Shown here one piece after another: positions 8,701 through 15,296 of a stretch of 22,634 bases of DNA. The notes under the pieces are model-generated. The model saw only the letters and a program-made list of their open reading frames with translations, ran no database searches and was not told the DNA's origin. The translations under genes were made by a program, and so were the position numbers. Each line of letters opens with the position of its first letter. Within the stretch, counting starts at the first letter, position 1. Source of the stretch: DASUFE01 sp036274675 (GTDB lineage: Bacteria; Pseudomonadota; Gammaproteobacteria; HTCC5015); NCBI GenBank assembly GCA_036274675.1, contig DASUFE010000084.1:1-22634 (forward strand), given 5' to 3'.

Positions 8701-8838
8701 GGCACCGGCTCGGAGGTGATGCGCCGAATCGCCGCGCCGATGATCGGCGGCATGATCAGCGCGCCGGTAATTTCACTGTTTTTATTGCCCTTGGGTTATG
8801 CCCTGCTGAAATCAAGGGATACAAAAAGCAGGGGATAG
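5704..8838 (+). CDS. cusA: CusA-type heavy-metal RND efflux pump
   Basis: 1044-residue inner-membrane proton antiporter, the usual length for CusA. The three Met ligands of the Cu(I)/Ag(I) site are present: M572 (LLYMPSALPG), M622 (PLEMVETIV) and M671 (RIDMLATGI), one residue offset from the E. coli numbering. The proton-relay Asp is D405 (AMVDAAIVMIENAH). Twelve membrane segments in the standard two-repeat layout are recognisable, with conserved GVAAEFGVVML and RPKAMTVAV near the end. This points to monovalent Cu/Ag rather than Zn/Co/Cd export. Coupled to cusB; no cusC or cusF is in the window. Confidence 0.96.
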   Translation: MITKLIDWSIHNRVLVLLSAVFLCAWGVYAVARTPVDAIPDLSDTQVIIKTAYPGQSPQIVEDQVTYPIATRMLAVPGARVVRGYSFFGDSFVYIIFEDGTDLYWARSRVLEYLNQAGKSLPPDAAPALGPDATGVGWVYEYALVDRKNAHDLSELRSLQDWYLKYELQSLPGVAEVAAIGGMVKQYQVIVDPDRLRALNIPLQTVAAAIKAGNGETGGSVLEIAEAEYMVRSRGYLTSRTDIDMIPVAVSKQGTPVLLRDVATVQIGPEMRRGIAELDGQGEVAGGIIVMRSGGNPLDVIKSVKNKLEELQSGLPDGVEIVETYDRSPLIHRAIKNLIIKLFEEFLVVTFVCALFLRHWRSAWVAVVSLPLGILAAFIVMLYQGINANIMSLGGIAIAIGAMVDAAIVMIENAHKHLEHYRAKYGRAPEGGAHWALVARAAGEVGPALFFSLLIITLSFIPIFSLEAQEGRLFAPLAFTKTYAMAAAAGLAVTLVPVLMGYLISGPVPAESSSPLNRRLIEWYRPALQYLLQRPRATLGWALGIGLLLLLPYSLLGSEFMPELQEGDLLYMPSALPGLSIGKARQLLQQTDRLIAGTPEVKRVFGKIGRAETATDPAPLEMVETIVQLKPRNEWRSGMTPEKLIREMNAKVALPGITNVWVQPIKTRIDMLATGIRTPVGIKIAGDDLDTIQQIGLDIEAVLRGLPATAAVYSERVVDGRYIDIVPDRLQAARFGLNIGDINTVIGSAVGGMNITNTIEGRARYPVNIRYPRDTRDHIEALENLPLITPTGAHVTLSRVAAITIAQGPPMIRTEDARLNGWVYVDIRDSDLGGYIADAKAALAAQIKLPPGYTLSWTGQFEYLQRAAQRLRLIVPLTLLITFLLLYLIFRDGAQAALVMLTLPFALGGGISFLWLLGYHLSVAVAVGLIALAGVAAEFGVVMLVYLNNAVRQRREAGQLNSAEDLRAAIMEGAVQRVRPKAMTVAVILAGLLPIMLGGGTGSEVMRRIAAPMIGGMISAPVISLFLLPLGYALLKSRDTKSRG

Positions 8839-8881
8839 ATCCGTCGCAACAGTTGCGTCCTTTTGTCCGCCGGTGCGTCTT

Positions 8882-8895
8882 AGGGTTAAAACCCT
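8882..8895. promoter_or_regulatory. Short palindrome before the cadI-like gene
   Basis: AGGGTT-AA-AACCCT, a perfect six-base inverted repeat ending three bases before the AGGAG ribosome site at about 8900. It could be an operator or a small RNA hairpin affecting translation; there is no further evidence. Confidence 0.25.
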
Positions 8896-8912
8896 GTAAA
8901 AGGAGAACCGAC

Positions 8913-9386
8913 ATGCGTTTACAACTGGCTCTGAATGTCCGTAACCTTGAGGAGGCCATCGACTTCTACGGCAGGTTTTTCAACGCGAAACCGCATAAGG
9001 TCCGCAAGGGCTATGCGAATTTTGCAATCGACGCGCCGCCTTTAAAGCTCGTACTGCTGGAAAACCCGCGGGCGGCCGAGCGCCTGAATCATCTGGGGGT
9101 GGAAGTCTTCGAGCAAAAGGAGGTGGACCGGGCGCAGCAGCGGTTCGGCGAAAACCGGATACTGGACTCCGTCGAAACGCAGGCGTTATGCTGCCATGCG
9201 GTCCAGAACAAAGTCTGGGCGCGGGAGCCGCAGGGACTTAAATGGGAATGGTATCGCATCACCGACGACAATCCGCCGGATACGGAGCGCCGGGCCGGGT
9301 GCGGAGCGCCGGGTACCGAACAAGGCGAAACGACATGCTGCGCCCCGGGTGCGGAGCACCGGGTGCGAGCGCGGAGCGCCGCGTAG
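8913..9386 (+). CDS. CadI/ArsI-type vicinal-oxygen-chelate (glyoxalase-fold) metal-resistance protein
   Basis: 157 residues. Residues 1-118 match the CadI/ArsI group of glyoxalase-fold proteins: LQLALNV start, GYANFAI, PPLKLVLLENP, LNHLGVEV, the Cys pair C93-C94, and WEWY. Expected metal ligands are Q4, H60 and E112, and the Cys pair binds metal or metalloid in ArsI. ArsI cleaves C-As bonds of organoarsenicals; CadI is cadmium-induced with unclear chemistry. Q4 in place of the ArsI His and the LQLALNV start favour CadI. Residues 124-157 are an odd Gly/Arg/Cys tail coded by a GC-rich repeat (C130, C142, C143). AGGAG precedes the ATG. sigZ follows after 39 bp. Confidence 0.85.
   Translation: MRLQLALNVRNLEEAIDFYGRFFNAKPHKVRKGYANFAIDAPPLKLVLLENPRAAERLNHLGVEVFEQKEVDRAQQRFGENRILDSVETQALCCHAVQNKVWAREPQGLKWEWYRITDDNPPDTERRAGCGAPGTEQGETTCCAPGAEHRVRARSAA
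9283..9383 (+). repeat. GC-rich short direct repeats at the end of the cadI-like gene
   Basis: The 12-mer CGGAGCGCCGGG occurs at 9283 and 9302, with variants near 9352 (GGAGCACCGGG) and 9372 (CGGAGCGCCGCG). They encode the extra C-terminal tail and stop just before sigZ, as if a repeat had expanded or inserted into the 3' end of the gene. Confidence 0.7.
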
Positions 9387-9425
9387 ATAAGGAAGGAAAA
9401 ACGACAAACATGCCGTGCTTGGCGC

Positions 9426-9992
9426 ATGACCGAACCTGAAACCTGGACAATGTTCAACGGGCATCTGCGCGCCTATATCGCAAGGCGCGTGGATGCGGCG
9501 TCCGTGGACGATGTGCTCGGAGAAATTTATCTGCGCGTGGCGCGGCATCAGGATAAATTCGAGAACGCCGATAACCCGCTCGCATGGCTGTACCGCGTCG
9601 CGGGAAACATCATTACCGACCATTACCGGCGGCGTGCCGCGGAGCGGACAGCCCTGCAACAGGCCGGGGCCGATGCTTCCGAGGCGGATGCCTCCGGAGA
9701 AAACGATAATTACGCGGAGCTGGCGGAATGCTTGATCCCGATGATCCGCCAATTACCCGAGGCTTACCGGGAAGCACTGTTGCTGACCGACATTCAGGGT
9801 ACCGCCCAGGCCGCGGTCGCCGCGCAACTGGGTCTTTCCGTCTCCGGCATGAAATCGCGCGTACAGCGCGGTCGCGAGCAACTTAAGAAAGCCCTGTTCC
9901 GCTGCTGTGAAATCGAAGTCAACCGGCGGGGTCGGATCGTGGGTTATATGCAACGCGACTGCTCCGGCTTCTGCGGCAAGGACCGTACATAA
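9426..9992 (+). CDS. sigZ: ECF-type RNA polymerase sigma factor SigZ
   Basis: 188 residues. The region 2 segment (VDDVLGEIYLRVARHQDKFE and LAWLYRVAGNIITDHYRRR) recognises the -10 element; the region 4 segment (QLPEAYREALLLTDIQGTAQ, LGLSVSGMKSRVQRGREQLK) carries the -35 HTH. The ending, C160-C161 then EIEVNRRGRIVGY and C179/C183, is characteristic of the SigZ subfamily and may sense metal or redox state directly. No anti-sigma gene follows. Located 39 bp after the cadI-like gene, so probably co-transcribed; SigZ may control the metal genes. The ribosome site is poor; a later start at 9450 is possible. Confidence 0.88.
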   Translation: MTEPETWTMFNGHLRAYIARRVDAASVDDVLGEIYLRVARHQDKFENADNPLAWLYRVAGNIITDHYRRRAAERTALQQAGADASEADASGENDNYAELAECLIPMIRQLPEAYREALLLTDIQGTAQAAVAAQLGLSVSGMKSRVQRGREQLKKALFRCCEIEVNRRGRIVGYMQRDCSGFCGKDRT

Positions 9993-10030
9993 TCCGTCCC
10001 GTCACTCCATTTCTGAATGCAATGCAGGAT

Positions 10031-10047
10031 ACCCCTGCCGGGGTTTT
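10031..10047 (+). terminator. Probable intrinsic terminator after sigZ
   Basis: ACCCC-TGCC-GGGGT hairpin followed by TTTTA, 39 bp after the sigZ stop codon. The stem is short but GC-rich with a T-run, placed as expected for the end of the cadI-sigZ transcript. Confidence 0.5.
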
Positions 10048-10158
10048 ACATATTTTCCGCCCGATGATCCGGGAATTCTACGCATAAACTTTTACACAAA
10101 GCGCCGGTCTTTTTAGTTGGGTTCTGAAATTTGTTCAATCAACCCTGGGGCTTATGTC

Positions 10159-11295
10159 ATGAAACAAACCGCTGTAGCCGCAGGAAGCAATCACGCCATT
10201 CAGGATGAATTGATACAACTTGCAACGCTGATCAGGCATGAATGCGCAACTCTGCTTGAGCGGTGGAGGACGCGCATCAAGGATCTTCCTTCCGCGCGCA
10301 AGCTCGATACTCCGACGCTTAATGACCACTTTCCGTTCCTGATCGAAGAGCTGGCCGACGCCTGCCAGGCCCGGTACGGCTCGGAAGAGTCTCTGGGTTG
10401 TCCGCCCGTCCATAGCATACAGCGATTCGAGCAAGGCTTTGACCTGATGGAGGTCATTACGGAATACAAGATTCTGCGCGAATGCATCTGCGAACTTGCG
10501 GAAGAAAACGGCATTGAACTGCACAACAAGGCTTTTTACATCCTGAACCGGGTCTTCGACGATGCGATCGCGGTCGCCGTGCAGACATTCGTCGCCCAGC
10601 AGGCATTGGAGATCCGGCGGCGACGCGACGAGTACCTGGCCTTTGTGGTGCACGATCTGCGCACGCCCCTCAACGCCATCTCCCTGGCCGCCAATGCCTT
10701 GGGGTCTTTGATGCCGCAGAAAAACGAAAATACGGCGCGGATGCTGTCCATCCTGTCCCGTAACACAAAACGCCTGGAGACGCTGGTTGAGAATGTCCTC
10801 AAAGAAAGCGTGCATGCGCAGGCGGAGATACCGTTATTGGAGCGGCGCGAGTTCGATCTATGGCCGATGGTCGAGGAACTTATTCATGATTTGCGCCCCG
10901 TCGCCGAAGCGGGCGGCACAAATGTAATCAATGAAATTCCTGAAGGAATGATCGTTTTTGCGGATGCGAGCATGGTGAAGCGTATATTCCAGAATCTGAT
11001 CGCCAACGCCATCAAGCATACTCCCGGCGGGAAAGCCGTTATCGGAGCGGAAGACGGAGCGGAGGCCGTCGAATGCTGGGTCAAGGACAATGGCATTGGA
11101 ATACCCGGAGACCGTCTCGGCAAAATCTTTGAAAAGGGCGAGTCGAGCGAGAACAAAAGGGATTCCATCACGAACGGCCTCGGGCTTCCCATCGTCAAGA
11201 CGCTGGTCGAGGCGCACGGCGGGAAGGTCACCGTCAACAGCAGGGAAGGCTATGGCGCCGAATTCCGGTTCACGCTGCCTTTAAGACAGTCTTGA
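10159..11295 (+). CDS. Soluble sensor histidine kinase with RsbRD_N domain
   Basis: 378 residues, no membrane segment, so probably cytoplasmic. Residues about 15-145 resemble the RsbRD N-terminal domain (LIRHECATLLERWRTRIKDLP...). HisKA follows, with phospho-acceptor H165 (FVVHDLRTPLNAIS). HATPase_c has N-box N283 (FQNLIANAIKHTPGG), G1 DNGIGIPGD and G2 NGLGLPIVKTLVEAHGG. It should autophosphorylate and pass phosphate to a response regulator, but none is adjacent, so it is an orphan kinase. The start at 10159 (GGGG eight bases upstream) is preferred over a TTG at 10117. It is convergent with a PilZ gene 18 bp away. Confidence 0.9.
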   Translation: MKQTAVAAGSNHAIQDELIQLATLIRHECATLLERWRTRIKDLPSARKLDTPTLNDHFPFLIEELADACQARYGSEESLGCPPVHSIQRFEQGFDLMEVITEYKILRECICELAEENGIELHNKAFYILNRVFDDAIAVAVQTFVAQQALEIRRRRDEYLAFVVHDLRTPLNAISLAANALGSLMPQKNENTARMLSILSRNTKRLETLVENVLKESVHAQAEIPLLERREFDLWPMVEELIHDLRPVAEAGGTNVINEIPEGMIVFADASMVKRIFQNLIANAIKHTPGGKAVIGAEDGAEAVECWVKDNGIGIPGDRLGKIFEKGESSENKRDSITNGLGLPIVKTLVEAHGGKVTVNSREGYGAEFRFTLPLRQS

Positions 11296-11319
11296 TTGTG
11301 GGGAAACCCGCCCTCAAGA
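11290..11319. terminator. Possible bidirectional terminator
   Basis: TCTTGA (11290-11295) pairs with TCAAGA (11314-11319), with inner GGG/CCC pairing around an AAA loop. It spans both stop codons of the convergent kinase and PilZ genes, and CCTTTTCTT follows on the plus strand. The stem has mismatches. Confidence 0.4.
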
Positions 11320-11700
11320 CAGCCTTTTCTTATAGAGAGAATTCTTGGTCATCGCGAATTCCGGAAAAATGTCAGGCTCCTGCTGCAGCTCGTATTGGGA
11401 CAGCGCCTCGCTCAAGGCATGGATGAGCGCGGGCGACATCCCCACGAATGCGATGCCCGCGCCTCCGGGATGGCGGTGTATCAGCCGCGCATTCAGGCGA
11501 AAGGTATTCTGGGAGAGGATGCCGGGAAACCTGAACTCGAGGGTCAAGGGAGCGTCGGCAGGCAGCAATACTTCGGTTTCGATAAAAGCTCCGCCCGGAC
11601 TGAGATCGCGCAGGTTGCCGACCACCGTTCTGTTATAGGAAGGCACCTCCAGACTGGCGTAGAGAGACAGGTATTTGCGAGTGCTCCAGCGACGATCCAT
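11314..11700 (-). CDS. PilZ-domain protein (second paralogue)
   Basis: 128 residues forming one PilZ domain with both ligand motifs: R4-x3-R8 (RWSTR) and D32-x-S34-x2-G37 (DLSPGG). It therefore likely binds c-di-GMP. Shares the RRWSTRK N-terminus and the order of conserved segments (FRLNARLIH / GIAFVGM) with the PilZ protein at 2179-2580. The start at 11700 (MDRRWSTRK) has GGAGG seven bases upstream; a ten-residue extension is unlikely. Tail-to-tail with the histidine kinase; a functional link with that kinase is possible but not shown. Confidence 0.83.
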   Translation of the reverse strand: MDRRWSTRKYLSLYASLEVPSYNRTVVGNLRDLSPGGAFIETEVLLPADAPLTLEFRFPGILSQNTFRLNARLIHRHPGGAGIAFVGMSPALIHALSEALSQYELQQEPDIFPEFAMTKNSLYKKRLS

Positions 11701-11833
11701 GACTCCACCTCCACCATGAAACAACACTAATCGTAATTTTCCCGATACTACTAAGAACGGCTGAGGGGGGCGGAAAGTTTCGGGGATTATTACCGAGGAG
11801 GTCTAAGGTAAATACCTGCCAAGCTTGAGCGCG

Positions 11834-12604
11834 TTATTTCTCCACTACGCCGGGAATGTCCTGCGTGGGGCGTCCGAAGCTGTCTTTCAGAATGTCGACC
11901 CCGGCTTGAGGCCTGGCCAGCTTCACCAGCTCCGCGCGTTCCTCCCGGATCCGGGCGCTGTCGATCTCCATGCGGCCGTCGCGTTTTTCGATCAGGCCGG
12001 GCAAGGCTTCGCCATCGCGGTTGAACGACCATGCCAGCATCGGTTCACCGAGCGGCAGCCGGTCCGCCGAAGCATGTCCTTCGTGCCCCGTGTTCCAGAA
12101 GTGCCACGTTTTACCGTAGCTGTTCATCTTGCTTTTCATCAGGGTTTTCTCGGCGGCTTGCGGGAGGCCGGGCGCCACGAGTTGCCCCGACAGGATCTCG
12201 CCGTTGTGCGGGTGCCAGAATTTTTTCTCCGCTTCGGGCAAGGAGTTGAACAATTTCTCCGAAATGATGTATTCAACGCCATGCATGTTGGATTCCTGGG
12301 TGTTGCCGTCGAACAGCACGCATTGCGCGAAGTCCTGATTTGCCTGGTGGCAGTAGTGATGCGATTCCATTTGCTGCCCCGGGTTTTCTTTCAGCGGATG
12401 AAAACCGACCAGGTAGACATCGAAACCCGCGAGCGGGGAGTTGCCTTGCAGCAGCTTCGCTCCCGTTTCAAGCGCCTTGGTTGTCGCGGTTTTCGTGTCG
12501 CCGGCCGGGGCCGCTTGCGGGCGGGTTGCCGCCGCCGCGGGCCAGAACGCCGCTCCGGCAAGCGCGTAAAAAATTCCTATCCATAGCTTTCTCATAATAT
12601 TCAA
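11834..12604 (-). CDS. Secreted OBAP/DUF1264 family protein
   Basis: About 253-256 residues. An N-terminal signal peptide (RKLWIGIFYALAGAAFWPAA) precedes a domain similar to plant oil-body-associated proteins and bacterial DUF1264: GFDVYLVGFHPLKENPGQQM, ESHHYCHQANQDFAQCVLFD, GVEYIISEKLFNSLPEAEKK, FWHPHNGEILSGQL and YGKTWHFW. Function of bacterial members is unknown; lipid association is suggested only by the plant relatives. Start choice: TTG at 12604 lies ten bases from GAGGAG, whereas ATG at 12595 lies 19 bases away because of a T9 run, so the TTG is favoured on spacing. Divergent from the DksA-like gene. Confidence 0.82.
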   Translation of the reverse strand: MNIMRKLWIGIFYALAGAAFWPAAAATRPQAAPAGDTKTATTKALETGAKLLQGNSPLAGFDVYLVGFHPLKENPGQQMESHHYCHQANQDFAQCVLFDGNTQESNMHGVEYIISEKLFNSLPEAEKKFWHPHNGEILSGQLVAPGLPQAAEKTLMKSKMNSYGKTWHFWNTGHEGHASADRLPLGEPMLAWSFNRDGEALPGLIEKRDGRMEIDSARIREERAELVKLARPQAGVDILKDSFGRPTQDIPGVVEK

Positions 12605-12663
12605 AAAAAAATTTCTCCTCGCTCTGACTTCTGTTGCAATTCCCGGGCCGTGCCCCCGGGACG

Positions 12664-12684
12664 AAACCCGCGGGCCTCGGGTTT
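12664..12684. promoter_or_regulatory. Inverted repeat in divergent promoter region
   Basis: AAACCCG / CGGGTTT arms with a seven-base centre, between the divergent OBAP-like and DksA-like genes. Candidate operator or leader hairpin; no regulator is identified. Confidence 0.25.
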
Positions 12685-12723
12685 GTCGGAGACTTACTCA
12701 CGCAATGAATAAGGACGGCTCCT

Positions 12724-12945
12724 ATGATTGAGACCCGAGAAGAGTTACTGGCGAAGCGTTCCGAGCTATGGGAACGGCTGGAGGCTATCCGGCGCGACTA
12801 TGCGTCAGGCCTGGACCGCAATATGGATGAACAGTCGCTGCAGCTCGAAAACGAAGAGGTGCTGGCCGCATTGAGCCGGGAAGCGGTGGCAGAGCTGCAG
12901 GAAATCGAGCAGAAGCTGCGCCGGCTGGAGACTGCCAGCCATTAG
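12724..12945 (+). CDS. Small coiled-coil protein, DksA/TraR N-terminal-like without zinc finger
   Basis: 73 acidic, fully helical residues. REELLAKRSELWERLEAIRR, SGLDRNMDEQSLQLENEEVL and AALSREAVAELQEIEQKL follow the pattern of the DksA/TraR coiled coil, including the acidic D-x2-EQ...ELEN-EVL stretch. The C-terminal four-Cys zinc finger of DksA is absent: the protein stops at ETASH. DksA-type coiled coils enter the RNA polymerase secondary channel; whether this one does is inference. AAGGACGG lies before the ATG. Transcribed divergently from the OBAP-like gene. Confidence 0.75.
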   Translation: MIETREELLAKRSELWERLEAIRRDYASGLDRNMDEQSLQLENEEVLAALSREAVAELQEIEQKLRRLETASH

Positions 12946-12965
12946 TTTTGGGATAGTGGCTGGCT

Positions 12966-13088
12966 TTGGAATCGCGCCGGTTTCGACGGCCGGTCGCGCG
13001 CTGGATCAGCGAAGTCGATTACAGTCGATTACAAGGGCTCGTGCTGGCGCGGGACTGCTTCGAGCTGGAAGATATTCAGAGCTTCTGA
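12966..13088 (+). CDS. Possible 40-residue ORF or gene remnant
   Basis: An open frame from TTG reads RRFRRPVARWISEVDYSRLQ then GLVLARDCFELEDIQSF and stop. Composition is protein-like (hydrophobic pattern, Trp, Cys), and the stop falls seven bases before a strong hairpin terminator. Against it: TTG start, no clear ribosome site, and a tandem duplication of TCGATTACAG inside. It may be a decayed gene end. Confidence 0.25.
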   Translation: MESRRFRRPVARWISEVDYSRLQGLVLARDCFELEDIQSF

Positions 13089-13091
13089 ATA
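13073..13091. repeat. Perfect 8-bp-arm palindrome
   Basis: TATTCAGA-GCT-TCTGAATA. Its reverse complement shares the 13-mer GAAGCTCTGAATA with 18432-18444, so it may be a dispersed repeat or mobile-element end. Confidence 0.5.
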
Positions 13092-13094
13092 AAG

Positions 13095-13126
13095 AAAGGC
13101 ACGGCTGCTTGCGCCGCCGTGCCTTT
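13095..13126 (-). terminator. Strong hairpin terminator
   Basis: Perfect 11-bp stem AAAGGCACGGC / GCCGTGCCTTT with a ten-base loop. Read on the minus strand it is followed by TTTCTTTATTC, so it fits as terminator of the DUF3313 gene (stop at 13211). It could also stop plus-strand transcripts from the DksA-like gene. Confidence 0.7.
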
Positions 13127-13210
13127 CGCTCTCGCGTCGTCAGGAGGAGTACTGCCGGAGAGATAAACCGGTTTCGTGCTCTGAAAATTCAGTAAATATT
13201 CAGATCCTTA

Positions 13211-13939
13211 TTAAGCGGTTCCACTGTTCAGATCATCGAGATGCTTGCGCAGCGCCTTGGCCCAGCGCGAAACCATCAACTCGGTGTCCCGGTAGTTGGT
13301 GCCGCGGTTCGTTTGTTGCAGGGTCTGGCGATTCTTCGGCTCGTCACGGTCGATGATGCGCATCAGCAGCTCGCCGGTGTTCGCGTCGTACAGGTCAAGG
13401 TATAAGGTGGCGAAACCGGCCGATCTCGTATAGCGGTCCTTGATGCCCGTATCGCGCACCAGTTCGGCCGCGTTCGGGTACACGTCGATCATGGAGGGTT
13501 TAAGGCGCAGCACGCCTGCACCCATGGGCGCGGCCGCCGCGGGATCTTGCGACACCGTGAAACCGGACTTGCCGGAAAGCTTTTCGCTGAATTGTTCGAG
13601 CATGATTTTCGAAGTTTTGCCGGAGATGCGGTCCAGGTCGACCTGGGTGACCTGCGTCCGATTGTTCCATTCCCACTGGTCATCCAGCGCCACCAGCGGT
13701 TCTTCGATGATCAGCTTGCCATAATCGCCGGGCTGGAACCCCGGTTTGACGTAGAGCTTGTCGAATTCACGGCTTTTGATTTTCTCCATGCCGGCCGGTA
13801 CTTCCGTGGGATAGGCCTTGCGTTCGACGGCCGCGAGGGCCGAAGTAACGGCGAACAGCAACAACAGCAGGGCGCCGAATGCCAGGGAGAAGGAGACATC
13901 CGGATGCAATGCGGCGTATGCCCGGGTAATCTGTTTCAT
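13211..13939 (-). CDS. DUF3313 family envelope protein
   Basis: 242 residues with an N-terminal hydrophobic segment (about 18-37, signal anchor or signal peptide ending VTSALA). The rest matches DUF3313-type proteins: LYVKPGFQPGDYGKLIIEEP, LDRISGKTSKIMLEQFSEKL, DRYTRSAGFATLYLDLYDAN, TGELLMRIIDRDEPKN and a C-terminal RWAKALRKHLD. Probably periplasmic; function unknown. GGAGG lies eight bases before ATG 13939; a GTG three codons upstream overlaps that ribosome site, so it is unlikely. Divergent from the rhomboid gene. Confidence 0.82.
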   Translation of the reverse strand: MKQITRAYAALHPDVSFSLAFGALLLLLFAVTSALAAVERKAYPTEVPAGMEKIKSREFDKLYVKPGFQPGDYGKLIIEEPLVALDDQWEWNNRTQVTQVDLDRISGKTSKIMLEQFSEKLSGKSGFTVSQDPAAAAPMGAGVLRLKPSMIDVYPNAAELVRDTGIKDRYTRSAGFATLYLDLYDANTGELLMRIIDRDEPKNRQTLQQTNRGTNYRDTELMVSRWAKALRKHLDDLNSGTA

Positions 13940-14009
13940 GTCGCTCACCTCCGCGAAGCAGCCAAATTAAATTAAAGAGACAGGCGCCGCTCCGGGAGGT
14001 TTCATCGCA

Positions 14010-14744
14010 ATGGGGGCAAAACCTTATTTTGGGAGTATATTTCACGGCATGCCCTCCCTTGGTGTACCCGAAACGAACGAGCCGACACCTTATATAAGGA
14101 GTAATAAGGACGCGCGGCGTCTGCGGCGCAGCCTGTTAAGCGCGGCCGCATTTACAGCCTTGCTGTGGTTGATTGCGATCCTTGAATTCGCATGCGGCGC
14201 CGGACTTGCCCAATACGGCATCTACCCCCGGCATTTACGCGGCCTGGTCGGAATCCTCGCGGGGCCGCTGATCCACACCTCCTGGGCCCATCTGGCCGCG
14301 AACACAGGCCCCGTGTTTATCCTCGGAACCGCCCTGTTGTACGGTTACCCGAGGTCCGCGCGGCTGGTGATACCCGCCGTGTATTTGGCTACCGGAATGC
14401 TGGTGTGGCTGTTCGGCCGTGAATCCCTGCATCTGGGCGCCAGCGGACTGGCCTTCGGGGTGATGTTTTTCATATGCACCGTCGGCCTTTTGCAACGCTA
14501 CAAAAAAGCCGTCGCGTTGTCGCTGATCGTGTTCCTGTTATACGGGGGCATGCTGGGCGGTTTGTTTCCCAAAGATCCGGGGATTTCCTTCGAAAGCCAT
14601 CTCGCCGGGGCGTTGGTCGGAATTGTGCTCGGCATCCTGCTGCAGCGCCGCGACCCGCCGCCGCCGCGCAAGCGTTACAGCTGGGAAGACGAACCTCCAG
14701 CGGACGAAACAGACGGCAACCCGCCGCCACCGACTATCCATTAA
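14010..14744 (+). CDS. Rhomboid-family intramembrane serine protease
   Basis: 244 residues with about six membrane segments from residue 40 to 210. Catalytic features are visible: nucleophile S145 in HLGASGL (GxSG motif), general-base H197 in FESHLAGAL, and oxyanion-hole helpers H94 and N98 in TSWAHLAANT. Rhomboids cleave membrane-protein segments within the bilayer. The C-terminal 35 residues are a cytosolic Pro-rich tail (PPPPRKRYSWEDEPP... NPPPPTIH). The start has GGGAGG ten bases upstream. The substrate is unknown. Divergent from the DUF3313 gene. Confidence 0.9.
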   Translation: MGAKPYFGSIFHGMPSLGVPETNEPTPYIRSNKDARRLRRSLLSAAAFTALLWLIAILEFACGAGLAQYGIYPRHLRGLVGILAGPLIHTSWAHLAANTGPVFILGTALLYGYPRSARLVIPAVYLATGMLVWLFGRESLHLGASGLAFGVMFFICTVGLLQRYKKAVALSLIVFLLYGGMLGGLFPKDPGISFESHLAGALVGIVLGILLQRRDPPPPRKRYSWEDEPPADETDGNPPPPTIH

Positions 14745-15094
14745 AAGAAGGCCTCTCGCGGGGACGTGGAGAAACGCAGGGGATTTATTCTTCCGGTAAG
14801 GAACTTGCTGTTGTTATCATTCTTTCTTTACTTCTCCCGATCCAACTGTACTACCGGGGTTGTCAATAATTTTTTCTTGAGCTTCCGTGTTCTCTGCGTC
14901 CCTGCGCCTCCCGCGAGAAATCTTATTTTTTCTTATCTACGCATCAGGGAAACCCTGAGTCAGTTTTCATCTCTAGGATGACGTACTCACTGTGCGGCAG
15001 CGTACAGACTTTGCGCTGCATTAAAGTCAATCTACGCGCACTTCCGAAACGGACTTGTCTAAACTTTTGTAAGAATTACAAAAAAAGGAATTGC
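14745..15094. other. Intergenic region, no convincing gene
   Basis: 350 bp between the rhomboid and DUF3309 genes. It holds a 15-bp palindrome TCAGGGAAACCCTGA (14944-14958), T-rich stretches near 14865 and 14925, and no clear terminator or protein-like frame. Short open frames here look random. Confidence 0.5.
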
Positions 15095-15253
15095 ATGACT
15101 CTGGGCGTTTTTCTGCTGATCGTTCTGTCAGTGATGCTGGTCGGCACGATGCCGAGATGGTCGTACAGCAAGGAGTGGGGTTACGGCTCATGCAGCCTGC
15201 TCGGAATCGTTTTGATAGTCGTTGTGGTTTTGCTGCTGGCTGGACGGCTGTAG
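15095..15253 (+). CDS. DUF3309 small membrane protein
   Basis: 52 residues, two membrane helices: MTLGVFLLIVLSVMLVGTM and SLLGIVLIVVVVLLLAGRL joined by the conserved PRWSYSKEWGYGS turn typical of DUF3309. Function unknown; often found among stress genes. ATG 15095 has AAGGAA upstream; a 39-residue in-frame extension is not supported by family length. Confidence 0.88.
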   Translation: MTLGVFLLIVLSVMLVGTMPRWSYSKEWGYGSCSLLGIVLIVVVVLLLAGRL

Positions 15254-15296
15254 TGTCCGGCGGCGCTCGTTGAAATATTCATCAAGGAGAGACTGG

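Noticed and set aside
11825..12586. 253-residue plus-strand frame opposite the OBAP-like gene
   Set aside because: The minus strand carries a signal peptide and conserved DUF1264 segments; the plus frame has only antisense composition.
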